Made by a program: the position numbers and the translations under genes. Below the pieces are notes generated by a model that saw only the letters and a list, made by a program, of their open reading frames with translations, was not told the origin of the DNA and searched no databases. A stretch of 64,000 nucleotides of DNA from Janthinobacterium sp. (GTDB lineage: Bacteria > Pseudomonadota > Gammaproteobacteria > Burkholderiales > Burkholderiaceae_D): positions 1 to 64,000 of the forward strand of contig NZ_RFSK01000025.1 in NCBI RefSeq assembly GCF_009923995.1, written 5' to 3'. Of this stretch, positions 17,105 to 26,246 are shown piece by piece (position 1 is the first letter of the stretch; every line of letters starts with the position of its first letter).

Positions 17105-17131
17105 GGTATCGAACCTATACCTGAAAGGTAT
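17105..17131. promoter_or_regulatory. Triple half-site CatR operator candidate
   Basis: Three alternating half-sites GGTAT (17105-17109), ATACC (17117-17121) and GGTAT (17127-17131). The last pair forms ATACC-N5-GGTAT, a perfect LysR-type T-N11-A site, and it overlaps the catR ribosome-binding site and start. This arrangement fits autorepression of catR together with control of the divergent catB operon. Confidence 0.65.
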
Positions 17132-17135
17132 GAAG

Positions 17136-18050
17136 ATGGAATTACGCCACTTGCGCTACTTCGTCGCGGTCGCCGAAGAAAGGAACTTTACGCGTGCTGC
17201 CGAGCGCCTGCATATCGCGCAGCCGCCGCTGAGCCGGCAGATGCAGCAGCTGGAAGAAACCCTGGGCGTGGCGCTGATCGAGAAAGGATCGCGGCCCCTG
17301 CGGCTGACGGAAGCGGGCGAGTTTTTCCTCGCCCACGCGCGCCCGCTGCTCGACCAGGTGCGCGACCTGAAGGCGATGACGCAGCGCATCGGCAAGCTGG
17401 AACGCACCCTGTCGATCGGCTTCGTCGCCTCGACCCTGTACGGGGAATTGCCCGATGTGGTGCACCGCTACTGCGAGCGCCACCCCGCAGTGGACGTGAC
17501 CCTGCACGAGATGACGACGGTGGAGCAGATCAAGGCGCTCAAGGAAGGCCGCATCGACGTGGGCTTCGGACGCCTGAAAAGCGAGGACCCCAGCATCCGT
17601 CGCATCCTGCTGCGCGAAGAGCGCCTGGTCGTGGCCCTGCCGCCCGGGCATCGGCTGGCCCATGGCGAGGGCGGCCTGCGCCTGACGAACCTCACGCATG
17701 AAACCCTGCTGGTCTACCCGAAGGCGCCCCGCCCCAGCTTTGCCGACCAGGTACTGGCCATGTTCAGCGATGGCAATGTCACGCCGGGCCTCGTCACCGA
17801 GGTGCGCGAGCTGCAGATTTCCATGGGACTGGTGGCGGCCGGCCAGGGGATTTCCATCGTGCCGGAAAGCGTGCAAGCCATGCATCACCGGAACGTCGTG
17901 TACCGCAAGCTGGACGACACTCATGCGTTTTCCCCCATCTTCTTCAGCGTGCGCCACATGGACCGCGCGCCCGAGCTGGAAAACATCCTCGCCGCCGTGT
18001 ACTCGATCTACGATGAACACGGCATCGCGCACGTCAAGGAAAGCCTGTAG
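17136..18050 (+). CDS. catR: LysR-family activator of the cat operon
   Basis: A 304-residue LysR regulator: winged HTH at residues 1-60 (MELRHLRYFVAVAEERNFTRAAERLHIAQPPLS) and a two-lobed effector domain from about 90. The MELRHLRYF start and IAQPPLSRQMQQLE helix are typical of CatR/BenM-type regulators that sense muconate. I use the ATG at 17136 with AAGG 8 nt upstream; an ATG two codons earlier is also possible. It is divergent from catB, with operator-like repeats over its own start. Confidence 0.92.
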   Translation: MELRHLRYFVAVAEERNFTRAAERLHIAQPPLSRQMQQLEETLGVALIEKGSRPLRLTEAGEFFLAHARPLLDQVRDLKAMTQRIGKLERTLSIGFVASTLYGELPDVVHRYCERHPAVDVTLHEMTTVEQIKALKEGRIDVGFGRLKSEDPSIRRILLREERLVVALPPGHRLAHGEGGLRLTNLTHETLLVYPKAPRPSFADQVLAMFSDGNVTPGLVTEVRELQISMGLVAAGQGISIVPESVQAMHHRNVVYRKLDDTHAFSPIFFSVRHMDRAPELENILAAVYSIYDEHGIAHVKESL

Positions 18051-18067
18051 CGGAAATCCGGCTACAG
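18045..18067. terminator. Hairpin spanning the convergent stop codons of catR and its neighbour
   Basis: CTGTAGC (18045-18051) and GCTACAG (18061-18067) pair across 9 nt and include both stop codons. There is no T-run, so its strength as a terminator is doubtful. Confidence 0.4.
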
Positions 18068-18448
18068 CGGCGCGTCGGCCAGCAGTTCGGGGCGCAGCGC
18101 GCGGATGCGCAGTTCCGTGAAATAGCCGCCCGCCTCGTTGTAGCGCAGGTAGTGGCGGCCGCAACCCAGGCAGCGGGCCACCTGGCTCAGGTTGGCAGGA
18201 TAGTAGCGCGGCGCGATGGGCGCGTCGGCACTGTCATAGCGCGTTCCCTGCGGGTGATACTCGGCGAAGGTCGGTTCCTCGTACGGATCTTCGCGCAGGG
18301 TGCCGATTTCTGCAAAGCGGTCCAGCTCCAGCGAGGTGGGAAGGCGCTGCCAGGCATCGAGCGGGACGGCGCAGCAGCTGCATTTCTGGGTAACCGCGGC
18401 CGACGCGGCGGCCAGGGTGGACAAGGCGGGGAAATCGATGAATTTCAT
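18062..18448 (-). CDS. Uncharacterised 128-residue protein with cysteine pairs
   Basis: I do not recognise the family. From the ATG at 18448 the protein runs MKFIDFPALSTL and has a cluster CSCC near residue 23-26 and CLGCGRHYLRYNE about 70 residues later. Two such pairs suggest a zinc-ribbon. No signal peptide or membrane helix is seen. The frame extends 11 codons upstream, but the ATG at 18448 gives a cleaner start. It is convergent with catR and stands alone. Confidence 0.7.
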   Translation of the reverse strand: MKFIDFPALSTLAAASAAVTQKCSCCAVPLDAWQRLPTSLELDRFAEIGTLREDPYEEPTFAEYHPQGTRYDSADAPIAPRYYPANLSQVARCLGCGRHYLRYNEAGGYFTELRIRALRPELLADAPL

Positions 18449-18522
18449 GTTCAGCCAGTGCAAAGGTGCGGCCCTTGGCAACGAGCCTGGCCGCGCCTTG
18501 GCATTCTAGCGGAATGCGTCTT

Positions 18523-19701
18523 TCAGTGCCCCATGAAGTCGTTCCACTGCGGCAGCAGCACGATGCTGTTCGGATTGAGGCCCCTGTCTTTCAGGGTATC
18601 GACGCTGCGTACCACCGCCTCCTTTTTCAGGTCGATGACGGTGATGCTGCCATCGCTCATGCCGGGCAGATTGAGCAGCGCATTCTGCACGAAGGCATAG
18701 CGGCCATCCTTCGTGAACGCCACGTGGTGCGCGCCTTCGGCGGCGGGTATCGATTTCACCAGCCTCGGCTTGCCGATGCCGTCCGTCAGGTCGAAGATAT
18801 GCAGGTGGCCCGGCTTGGCCGTCGTCAGGTACAGCCGCGTGGCGCCCTTGTTGAAATACAGTTCCAGCGGCACGCCCGCCTTTTGTTCGGCAAAATCATG
18901 CACCTGGGCCGTGACAAAATCCTTCGTTGCCGGGTTCCACGTGGCCGTCCACACGGTGCCGCCGTACATATTGGCGATGTACGCCACGGGCGGATGGCTG
19001 CCCGGGACGAACAGCACCTCCACTGGCGCCTCGCCCGACGGTGATGGCTTTTTCGACAGCTTGTGCGTGCCCAGCACCTTCCCCGTGCTCGTTTCCAGCA
19101 CGCTGATCACTTCACCCGCATCGCCCAGGTCCGTGGGGCGGATGGTGCTCGTCAGCAGCGTGCGGTCGATGCCATCGTGGACCGCCAGGCCGTGCGGATA
19201 CGGCGCCGGCAATTTGACGGTGCGCCCCGGCTTGTCGTGCACGGCATCGCCTTCCAGCACGGCCTGCGAGCCCATGCAGCTCAAATACCAGCGCTTGTGG
19301 TCATCCGAAAAGACGATGTCCTCCCCTACCTGACAGGTGGGCACCTCGATCACCTTGATGGGCAAGTCCTTGTGGCGCATGTCCATCACGCGCAGCTGCG
19401 TCTTGCCCAGCGCCGTGATGTAGGCCTTGCTCATGTCATGGTTGTAGAAAATGTGGTGCGCCACCAGGTCCGGCGGCAGGGGAATATCGCGCACGATCCT
19501 GCCGAAGTGTTTCGACTCCGGATCGACGTCGATGATGGCGATGCCCTCCTTGCGCGAGGGCGGCGCGACGGGGCTTTTCAGCGACTTCAGTGATTCGGGC
19601 GACTTGCTTTCGTAATTGACCATGGCCAGGATTTCGGCCCGTGCGGGCGGCGCGGCCAGGCAGGCCAGCGCCAGTGCAAACAGCATTTTTTTATTCTTCA
19701 T
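18523..19701 (-). CDS. Exported YncE-like beta-propeller protein
   Basis: A 392-residue protein with a signal peptide (residues 1-22, ending ARA) and a set of WD/YVTN-like blades such as GIAIIDVDPESKHFGRIVRD, TSTGKVLGTHKL, HLHIFDLTDG and SITVIDLKKEAVV. Homologues of YncE are periplasmic propellers, some linked to metal limitation. The ATG at 19701 has GGGGAG upstream; the 7-codon longer start is less likely. It faces away from the cupredoxin-like gene and could share its metal-related regulon. The substrate is unknown. Confidence 0.8.
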   Translation of the reverse strand: MKNKKMLFALALACLAAPPARAEILAMVNYESKSPESLKSLKSPVAPPSRKEGIAIIDVDPESKHFGRIVRDIPLPPDLVAHHIFYNHDMSKAYITALGKTQLRVMDMRHKDLPIKVIEVPTCQVGEDIVFSDDHKRWYLSCMGSQAVLEGDAVHDKPGRTVKLPAPYPHGLAVHDGIDRTLLTSTIRPTDLGDAGEVISVLETSTGKVLGTHKLSKKPSPSGEAPVEVLFVPGSHPPVAYIANMYGGTVWTATWNPATKDFVTAQVHDFAEQKAGVPLELYFNKGATRLYLTTAKPGHLHIFDLTDGIGKPRLVKSIPAAEGAHHVAFTKDGRYAFVQNALLNLPGMSDGSITVIDLKKEAVVRSVDTLKDRGLNPNSIVLLPQWNDFMGH

Positions 19702-19851
19702 CGTCTCCCCTGCCTCTTTCAAGTGTCATTGGATAGGCCAGACCGGCGGCGCTTGTCGCCAGTGCGCGCCGATCATTCTACGGCGGCACTTTTTCAAACT
19801 GGCGTTTTTTTTCAGATGGCCAATGCTGGAAATCTTTCCTAAAATTTAAGG

Positions 19852-20271
19852 ATGAAAAATACTCCATTTCACCTTCCCCTTGCCAGCCTGGGTCTGGCCA
19901 TTTTTCTGCTGTGCGCATCGGCGCAAAGCCAGGCGCAGGGCGGCCCGGCGGCCAGCCAGCGGCAACCGGAACGGCATGTGGCGCTGGCCATCGCGCAGCG
20001 CAAAATCGCGCCAAGGCCGCCGACGATACGGGTGCGGCAGCACGACATCATCACGCTGGATTGGACTACCGACGAGGAAGTCAGTATCCACTTGCACGGC
20101 TACGACCAGCTGCTGACGGTCAAGCCGGGCGCCCCGCAAGCCATGCGTATCGACGCCAGCGTGCCGGGCCGCTTCCCCGTTTCCGCGCACGGCTACGGCG
20201 CGCAGACGGAGCACAAGGGCAAGCATCACCGCGAAGCGCCGCTGATGTACCTGGAAGTGCTGCCGCGATGA
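19852..20271 (+). CDS. Exported cupredoxin-like protein
   Basis: A 139-residue protein with a signal peptide (about 1-29, ending SAQSQAQ) and a single cupredoxin-type beta sandwich. Potential metal ligands are His in SIHLHGYDQ and the terminal region SAHGYGAQTEHKGKHHRE, which is unusually His-rich. The classic Cys of blue copper sites is missing, so it may bind metal rather than carry electrons. It overlaps the following membrane protein gene by 4 bp (ATGA), so the two are probably translated together and work on the same metal. Confidence 0.75.
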   Translation: MKNTPFHLPLASLGLAIFLLCASAQSQAQGGPAASQRQPERHVALAIAQRKIAPRPPTIRVRQHDIITLDWTTDEEVSIHLHGYDQLLTVKPGAPQAMRIDASVPGRFPVSAHGYGAQTEHKGKHHREAPLMYLEVLPR

Positions 20272-21665
20272 TGCGGCGCGCCGCCGCTCTCGGCCTGCTG
20301 GCCGCGCCAGGTCTTGGGCACGCCCACGGCTTCGGCCAGCGCTACGACCTGCCCCTGCCGCTCTGGATGTACCTGCTGGGCGCGGGGCTGACGGTGGCGC
20401 TGTCGTTTGCCTTCCTGGCCCTGTGGCGCCGCGACGATACAGCGCCCTATCAGGGCGACTATGCGCGCCTGCTCGTGCGGCACTTCCCCGCTGCGCGTGC
20501 CATCAACCTTGCGCTGCGCCTGCTGGTGCTGGCGCTGTATGTCCTCGTGATCGTGGCCGGACTGGTGGGCGTGCAGAACCCCGTGAAAAATATCGCCCCC
20601 GCCATGGTCTGGGCCATCTGGTGGGTAGGCATGGCGTATGTCTCGGCACTGGTGGGGGACCTGTGGGCGCTCGTCAATCCGCTCGACAGCGTGGCGCGCG
20701 CGGCGGCGCAGCTGTGGCCCCGCTGGCGCGCACCGCTGGCGTGGCCGCGCTGGCTCGACGGCTGGCCGGCCACCGTCCTGTTTTTCTGCTTTATCTGGAT
20801 GGAACTGAACTGGGAAGGCAGCGAACAGCCGGCCAGCCTGGCCTGGACCATGCTGCTGTATTCCGCCTGCACGTGGACAGCCATGGCCCTGTTCGGCCGT
20901 GAAACCTGGCTGCGCCACGGCGAAGTGTTCCACGTCGTCTTCGGCCTGCTGGCGCGCTTCGCACCTTTCACAGTGCGCGACGGCGCCTTGTACGTGCGCC
21001 CGTATGCGGCGGGACTGCTGGCGACAGAGCCCGTGCGCCCCGCCTGTCTGGTGCTGGTGATCCTGATGCTGGCCTCCGTCAGCTTCGACGGCATGATGGA
21101 AACGCAGGCATGGTACGACATCGTCGACGTCGTCTTGGCCGTGGCACCGGGCGCGCTGGCGTGGATCACCACGGCCGCCCTGCTGCTGATGCCGGCCCTG
21201 TTCCTGGCCATCTTCCTGCTGTTTTGCGCACTGATCGCCCGCTGCGGCGCGGGCGATGGCCAGCCGGCCCTGCCCCTGCTGCGCGTGGCCGGGCACTTCG
21301 TGCTGACGCTGGTGCCGATTGCCATCGCCTACCATTTCGCCCATTACCTTTCCTTCCTGGCGATGGCGGGCCAGTACCTGATTCCGCTGGCGTCGGACCC
21401 GCTGGGCCTGGGCTGGGACTTGTTCGGCACGAAGCTGTACTTCATCCGCCTCGGCATCGTCGACGCCAAGGTGGTGTGGTACGTGTCGCTGTTTGCCATC
21501 ATCGCCGGCCACGTGGCGGCCGTCTGGCTGGCCCACGTCTGCGCGCTGCGCCTGTACGCCAGCCGCCGCGCCGCCCTGCGCAGCCAGTATCCGATGCTGG
21601 CCCTGATGATCGCCTACACCTTGCTCAGCCTCTGGATCATCGCCCAGCCTATCGTCGGCGGCTAA
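20268..21665 (+). CDS. Polytopic inner-membrane protein of unknown function
   Basis: A 465-residue protein with about 11-12 hydrophobic helices spread over the whole length. I do not recognise a named family. Its start at 20268 overlaps the stop of the cupredoxin-like gene (ATGA), giving a membrane partner for it. Conserved-looking charged residues within helices (FIWMELNWEGSEQP; HFAHYLSFLAM) could line a path for a metal ion. Its 3' end runs 17 bp past the stop of the convergent PepSY gene, so the two overlap tail to tail. Transporter function is an inference from context. Confidence 0.75.
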   Translation: MMRRAAALGLLAAPGLGHAHGFGQRYDLPLPLWMYLLGAGLTVALSFAFLALWRRDDTAPYQGDYARLLVRHFPAARAINLALRLLVLALYVLVIVAGLVGVQNPVKNIAPAMVWAIWWVGMAYVSALVGDLWALVNPLDSVARAAAQLWPRWRAPLAWPRWLDGWPATVLFFCFIWMELNWEGSEQPASLAWTMLLYSACTWTAMALFGRETWLRHGEVFHVVFGLLARFAPFTVRDGALYVRPYAAGLLATEPVRPACLVLVILMLASVSFDGMMETQAWYDIVDVVLAVAPGALAWITTAALLLMPALFLAIFLLFCALIARCGAGDGQPALPLLRVAGHFVLTLVPIAIAYHFAHYLSFLAMAGQYLIPLASDPLGLGWDLFGTKLYFIRLGIVDAKVVWYVSLFAIIAGHVAAVWLAHVCALRLYASRRAALRSQYPMLALMIAYTLLSLWIIAQPIVGG

Positions 21666-22995
21666 GCCGCTGTCGCCGCGCCAGGGCCAGCTCCACCAGC
21701 ATCAGCAAGCTGCCGGAAATAAGCAGCAGCGGCATCAGTGCGCACATGATGGCCGCCACCAGCCAGGCCAGCGCGGAGGGCGAAGTCCAGGCGCCTGGCA
21801 GCAGCTTGGGCAAGCCCAGCGAGCCTGGCAGGCGCCGCTTGAAGTACATCAGCCAGCCCGACACCAGCGAAAACAGCACGCTGGCGCCAAACAGCAGCAG
21901 CAAGGCCTGGTTCCACCAGCCGAATTCGCCGCGATGGAAAGGGATGCCGATGGCCGTGGCCTTGCCGAACGCCGTTTGCGCCTCCCACCCCGCGTAGTAC
22001 AGGGGCTTGCCGCTGTAGGCGTCGAATTGCAGGTCGAAGCGCAAGGTGGGCCGGCTGCGGTCGGCCATGGTGGCGCGCCACACATCGTCCTGGCTGGCCG
22101 GTGCCGTCAGCTGCACGGCAATGGCCGGCGCATGGCTGCGCGCCACTTGCCAGGCGCCCTGCCAGTCCAGCGGGCCGCCAGCCGCGTCCTCGCTCGAATG
22201 CAGGCCGCGCGGCGCGGGCGGCGATGCCTGGCCGCTGATGTCGCGCAGCGCGCGGATGCGCCCTCCCGCCTGCTGGCTCCACGTCAGCCCCGTGGTCAGG
22301 ATCACGACACTCACCAGCCCCAGCGCCACGCCGAGGAAGGCATGCCACTGGCGCCAAGCATTGCGGCCCCGCGCACCGCGCTTCGGCACGGCCGCCTGCG
22401 CGCCGCGCGGCCACCACAGGATCACGCCCGTCACCAGCATCACCATCAGCCAGCTGGCCGCCAGCTCGATCATCCAGCGCCAGCCATCGTTCTGCAGCAG
22501 CCGCGAATGCAGTCTTTTCGCCCAGTTGCCGAAACGCTCGCTGCTGGCCAGGCTGCCCAGCACGCGCGCGTCATACGGATTCACGTACACGACGATGGCT
22601 TGCGCGGGCAGGCCGAATTTCGGCTTGACGACGGCGGCATGCCCGCCATGGCCCGCATGTTCAGCATGTTCACCTTGCGCGCCGCCAGACGGCGCAAACG
22701 CCACCTGCACGGCGTCATCCTTTTCAAACGGCGGCACCACGTGCTGCACTTCCCAGCCACGCGGTGCCGTCCGTTCCGCCGCTGCCACGGCGGCATCCAG
22801 CGGCAGCATGGCGCCCTGCGGCGTCACATGGTCAAGGTGGGCGTACAGCGCCGTTTCAATCTGCGGCGTGAACACGTACAGCATGCCCGTCAAGGTCGCC
22901 AGCAAGGCGAACGGCGAAGCGATCAGTGCGGCCCAGAAGTGGATGCGCCAGTACAGGCTTTTGCGGCGTGCGATGAGAAAGGTGTGATCGTCCAT
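21649..22995 (-). CDS. PepSY-associated membrane protein with a His-rich insert
   Basis: A 448-residue protein of the PepSY-TM (iron-uptake-associated reductase-like) family with four membrane helices: about residues 14-38, and three in the second half around WLMVMLVTGVILWW, FLGVALGLVSVVILTTG and ALLLLFGASVLFSLVSG. The first periplasmic PepSY part carries GEHAEHAGHGGHAAV near residue 105, a His-rich patch suited to binding metal. It starts 8 bp after the TonB receptor stop, so receptor and PepSY protein form an operon. The role is probably reduction or handling of a metal complex imported by that receptor. Confidence 0.82.
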   Translation of the reverse strand: MDDHTFLIARRKSLYWRIHFWAALIASPFALLATLTGMLYVFTPQIETALYAHLDHVTPQGAMLPLDAAVAAAERTAPRGWEVQHVVPPFEKDDAVQVAFAPSGGAQGEHAEHAGHGGHAAVVKPKFGLPAQAIVVYVNPYDARVLGSLASSERFGNWAKRLHSRLLQNDGWRWMIELAASWLMVMLVTGVILWWPRGAQAAVPKRGARGRNAWRQWHAFLGVALGLVSVVILTTGLTWSQQAGGRIRALRDISGQASPPAPRGLHSSEDAAGGPLDWQGAWQVARSHAPAIAVQLTAPASQDDVWRATMADRSRPTLRFDLQFDAYSGKPLYYAGWEAQTAFGKATAIGIPFHRGEFGWWNQALLLLFGASVLFSLVSGWLMYFKRRLPGSLGLPKLLPGAWTSPSALAWLVAAIMCALMPLLLISGSLLMLVELALARRQRLSRRR

Positions 22996-23003
22996 GCTGT
23001 GCC

Positions 23004-25127
23004 TCACAGTGCGCTGTAGGTGTAGGACAGGCCCAGCATCACGCTGCGCGGCGCGCCTGGCGTGTACTGGTTCTGCGTATTGGCCACGTAGCTGCCCACG
23101 CCTGAATAGCTGCTGCTGGCCGAATCGGCGTAGCGCTTGTCTGCCACATTGCGCAGCTGCGCCCACGCTTCCAGGCCGCGGCCGATCCGGTAGCTGGCGC
23201 GCAGGTTCAGCAGCGCGTGACCGCCATACTCCACCGTGTTGGCGTTGTTCATCCAGTAGCGGCCCTGGTGCACGGCTTCGAGCGCCACCCTGGCGCCGGC
23301 CACGGGCTGGTAGCCGATCTCGACCGAGGTGATGTCGCGCGGCGCCTGCGGCATGGTGCGGCCGCTGTAATCGAGGCTGGCGGAGACCTGGTAGCGCAGG
23401 TAGCGGTGGCGCGCGACGGCCGTGGCGAAGCGCGCGTCGAACGGGCCGCTGGCGTAGTTCAGGCCCAGCTCCAGTCCTTCGCTGCGCGTGCGGCCCGCAT
23501 TGCGGTTTTCGCTGTTCCCCGGCGAGACGGTATAGCTGACGATGGTGTCGCGCCCGTCAAGGCGGTACAGGGCCGTATCGAGTTTCAAGCGCCCCTGCAA
23601 AAAGGCCCAGCGCAGGCCGATTTCATAGTTGTTGTACACGGACGGCCGCAAGTCGGCGATGCCCGTCTTGCCATACAGCTGGCTCACTTCGGGCGGGGTA
23701 AAACCCTGGCTGACGTTCGCATACGCGCTGCCGGCATGGCCGATGGCATGGGTGGCGCCCAGCTTCGGGCTGGCGTGCGAAAAACTGCGCGCCTCGTCGG
23801 GCGCGCCGTAATCAACGCTGCCGCCGGGCGCCAGATGGTTATGGTAATCGTAGCGGATGGCGTCCGAACGGCCGCCCAGCACCACGCGCGTGCCGGCCAG
23901 CGGAGAAAATTCCCACTGCGCGAAGACGGCCGTGTTGAGGATATCCGTCCGGTAGTCGCGTACGCCCTGCGGATTGCTCGCATTGGCCACGCTGTAGCGC
24001 AAATACCGGCCCGTGGCCGCATCGCGCACGATGGACAGGTTGTCGCTGACAAAGGGATTGTCGCTCTTGTCCACGTACACCCCGGCGACCAGGCGCGAGC
24101 GCAGCCAGGCGAATTCCTGCTGGTGTTTCACGTCCAGCCCCAGCGAATCGACGTGGTTGTTGTTGATGACGCCCTTGCACAGCATGCCTGCGCAGCTGCC
24201 GATGGAATACGCGGGTATCTGCCCATGGTCGTTCTTGCGCGTAAATACGGTAACGGTGCTCGTGCCCCGTTGCGTCGTCGCACCTTCCCACGCCAGGTTC
24301 ATGCGCGTCGTCTTGTCCTTGCGATAAGTGAACGTGTTCAGGCTCTTGCCAGGATCATTGCGGTAATCGTTCTCGAACAGGCTGCCCGTCATGGCCGCAT
24401 CGAGATCCGTGTGGACGATGGTGGCGCGCAGCTGCGACGTGGGACTGAGCGCATAGTCGGCGCGCAGCGAGAATGAATCCTTGTCGCCATAGCTGTACTC
24501 TTGCCAGTTGTCGCGCGAACGGCGCGAACTGTAATGGGAGAAGCGCAGGCCCAGCGGGCCCCAGGTATCGCTGGCGGAGGTGTCGTAGCGCGTGTAGCCG
24601 GCCACATTGTCGCGCCGCACGCCCACCTTGGCCGTCGGCGTGGCGCTGGCACCGGCCGTGAGGAAATTGACGGCACCGCCCACGGCATTGCTGCCGTACA
24701 GCGACGATGCGGCGCCCTTCACCACTTCCATGCCGCTGGCCCCGGCCATGTTCATCTCGTTGAGCGAGTTGTGGTTGAAGACGCCCAGCGGACGGATGGG
24801 AATACCGTCCTCCAGGTACTGGTACACGGCATTCGTGCCGATGGGCTGGCGGATGCTCATGCTGTGCTGCTCGTTGCCCAGGTCATTCCAGTACACGCCG
24901 GCGATGCGGTTGAGGATATCGCCCATGGTCTTCGGCTTGTCGCGCTCCAGCGTCTGGGTATTGACCACGCCGATGGCCTGCGGCGTCTCGGACAGCCACG
25001 ATTGCACGCGCGAGCCGGAAACGACGACGGTGTCGATGGCGTGGTCGGTTTTGTCAAGTTGCTGCGCCTGCGCGCAGGGGTAGGCCAGGGTGATGGCCAC
25101 GGCCAGCACCAACAGTTTGTTGTTCAT
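23004..25127 (-). CDS. TonB-dependent outer-membrane receptor
   Basis: A 707-residue receptor with a signal peptide (1-21, ending AQA), a TonB-box region (DTVVVSGSR), a plug domain (about 40-150) and a 22-strand-type barrel to the end. Such receptors import scarce nutrients, usually iron or copper complexes. The VEVVKGAASSLYGSNAVGGAVNF-like stretch is the standard plug end. The last residue is Leu rather than the usual aromatic. It leads a receptor-PepSY operon and has a DUF2946 gene 76 bp upstream on the same strand. I see no clear Fur box, so the metal is open; copper is favoured by the neighbours. Confidence 0.92.
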   Translation of the reverse strand: MNNKLLVLAVAITLAYPCAQAQQLDKTDHAIDTVVVSGSRVQSWLSETPQAIGVVNTQTLERDKPKTMGDILNRIAGVYWNDLGNEQHSMSIRQPIGTNAVYQYLEDGIPIRPLGVFNHNSLNEMNMAGASGMEVVKGAASSLYGSNAVGGAVNFLTAGASATPTAKVGVRRDNVAGYTRYDTSASDTWGPLGLRFSHYSSRRSRDNWQEYSYGDKDSFSLRADYALSPTSQLRATIVHTDLDAAMTGSLFENDYRNDPGKSLNTFTYRKDKTTRMNLAWEGATTQRGTSTVTVFTRKNDHGQIPAYSIGSCAGMLCKGVINNNHVDSLGLDVKHQQEFAWLRSRLVAGVYVDKSDNPFVSDNLSIVRDAATGRYLRYSVANASNPQGVRDYRTDILNTAVFAQWEFSPLAGTRVVLGGRSDAIRYDYHNHLAPGGSVDYGAPDEARSFSHASPKLGATHAIGHAGSAYANVSQGFTPPEVSQLYGKTGIADLRPSVYNNYEIGLRWAFLQGRLKLDTALYRLDGRDTIVSYTVSPGNSENRNAGRTRSEGLELGLNYASGPFDARFATAVARHRYLRYQVSASLDYSGRTMPQAPRDITSVEIGYQPVAGARVALEAVHQGRYWMNNANTVEYGGHALLNLRASYRIGRGLEAWAQLRNVADKRYADSASSSYSGVGSYVANTQNQYTPGAPRSVMLGLSYTYSAL

Positions 25128-25203
25128 GTGATTCTCGTTGAAATATGCGGATGCGGCCCGTCACGCCGGTGGGCGGACAGGTCGAACTTGACAATGCAAA
25201 AAC

Positions 25204-25602
25204 TCAGACGAGGGCGGGCGGTGCGCGCGACTGCGCGGTGCTCCAGATGAACAGCGGTGCGGGGGACTGGTAGTACAGGGCGGGGAAGATGGCCGTGCCG
25301 CTGGCCACGGGCAGCGGCATTATCGGGCTGGGTGGCAGGCCCACGGAACCCGCATGCGTGGAGCAGAAGGCGCAATGCTCCATCTGCATGGCCTTGCCGG
25401 CGGACTTGCCGTCATCGGTCGCGCCGGCATCGACCTGGACAAAACGGATGCCGGCCACCGAGCAGATTTCCGCCCAGCCGGAGCCAGACTCCTGCTTGGC
25501 GTTGGCGACGGCCTGGGAAATCGATGGCGCGAGCGCCGCCAGCAGGATCGCGAAACAGGCGATCCAGGCGGCAAAGCGGCGCGTGAACAAGGTCATTCCC
25601 AT
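25204..25602 (-). CDS. DUF2946-family exported protein
   Basis: A 132-residue protein with an N-terminal hydrophobic signal or anchor (about 8-30), then the HCAFCSTHAG motif (a His-Cys-x-x-Cys metal-type site) and a Pro-rich C-terminal half. DUF2946 proteins often sit beside copper-related TonB receptors. It is the first gene of the locus with the receptor and PepSY protein. Function is not known. Confidence 0.78.
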   Translation of the reverse strand: MGMTLFTRRFAAWIACFAILLAALAPSISQAVANAKQESGSGWAEICSVAGIRFVQVDAGATDDGKSAGKAMQMEHCAFCSTHAGSVGLPPSPIMPLPVASGTAIFPALYYQSPAPLFIWSTAQSRAPPALV

Positions 25603-25649
25603 GGCCGCATTTTACCAGCGGCCGCGGGGCGTGGCTAGCGCAAGGCCGT

Positions 25650-26246
25650 TCAGGCAGCCGGGCAGGCGACGCTGCCGTTGTCAAAGGAACGCACGACAGC
25701 GGCCATGTCGGCGGCGATGCGATTCACGGCGCGACGGTGGCCCAGCACCAGTTCATCGTAGCCGGTGCCCACCTTTTCATTGGCGATGGTGCGGCACGTG
25801 ACCACCTTGTTGCTGGAGAGCTGGCGCACGCTCCATACGGCGTCGATCAGCGCATACTGCCCCATGACCGATTCGAAGCGCTGCACATTGGTGCTGATGC
25901 GGTACACGGGCAGGTTGTCCGGATGCGGCGTGCGGAACACGTCGATGGCGCCCAGGTCGTTGGTCACGGCCGTGGACAGGGACTGGCCGATTTCGCCGGC
26001 CAGCGGTCCCGCCCAGCGCTGCTGCTCCAGCAGTTCGATGCGCCCCGATGGCGCCGTCACGACGAACTGGTTGCGGCTCACCTGCTGCGGCACGCTGACG
26101 GCCAGCACCTCGACATAGTATTTCACGGGCTTGGCCGGCTGCGCGTCGGCGCCGCCCGAGAGCGTATAAAAATGCTCGGGTTGGGGCGTGGAGCATCCGC
26201 CCAGCAGGATGGCGGCCGCCAGTAGCGCGAAAATGGGCTTCTTCAT
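25650..26246 (-). CDS. pqiC: PqiC outer-membrane lipoprotein
   Basis: A 198-residue ABC-type transport auxiliary lipoprotein. The signal peptide ends in the lipobox LLGGCS, so Cys17-18 would be lipidated. It matches E. coli PqiC in size and in the PQPEHFYTLS start after the Cys. It completes the PqiABC lipid-transport bridge from the outer membrane side. It overlaps pqiB by 4 bp and is the last gene of the operon. Confidence 0.93.
   Translation of the reverse strand: MKKPIFALLAAAILLGGCSTPQPEHFYTLSGGADAQPAKPVKYYVEVLAVSVPQQVSRNQFVVTAPSGRIELLEQQRWAGPLAGEIGQSLSTAVTNDLGAIDVFRTPHPDNLPVYRISTNVQRFESVMGQYALIDAVWSVRQLSSNKVVTCRTIANEKVGTGYDELVLGHRRAVNRIAADMAAVVRSFDNGSVACPAA

Noticed and set aside
23004-25203. 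Fur box upstream of the TonB receptor
   Set aside because: I looked for GATAATGATTATC-like sequences in the gap to the DUF2946 gene and saw none that is convincing.
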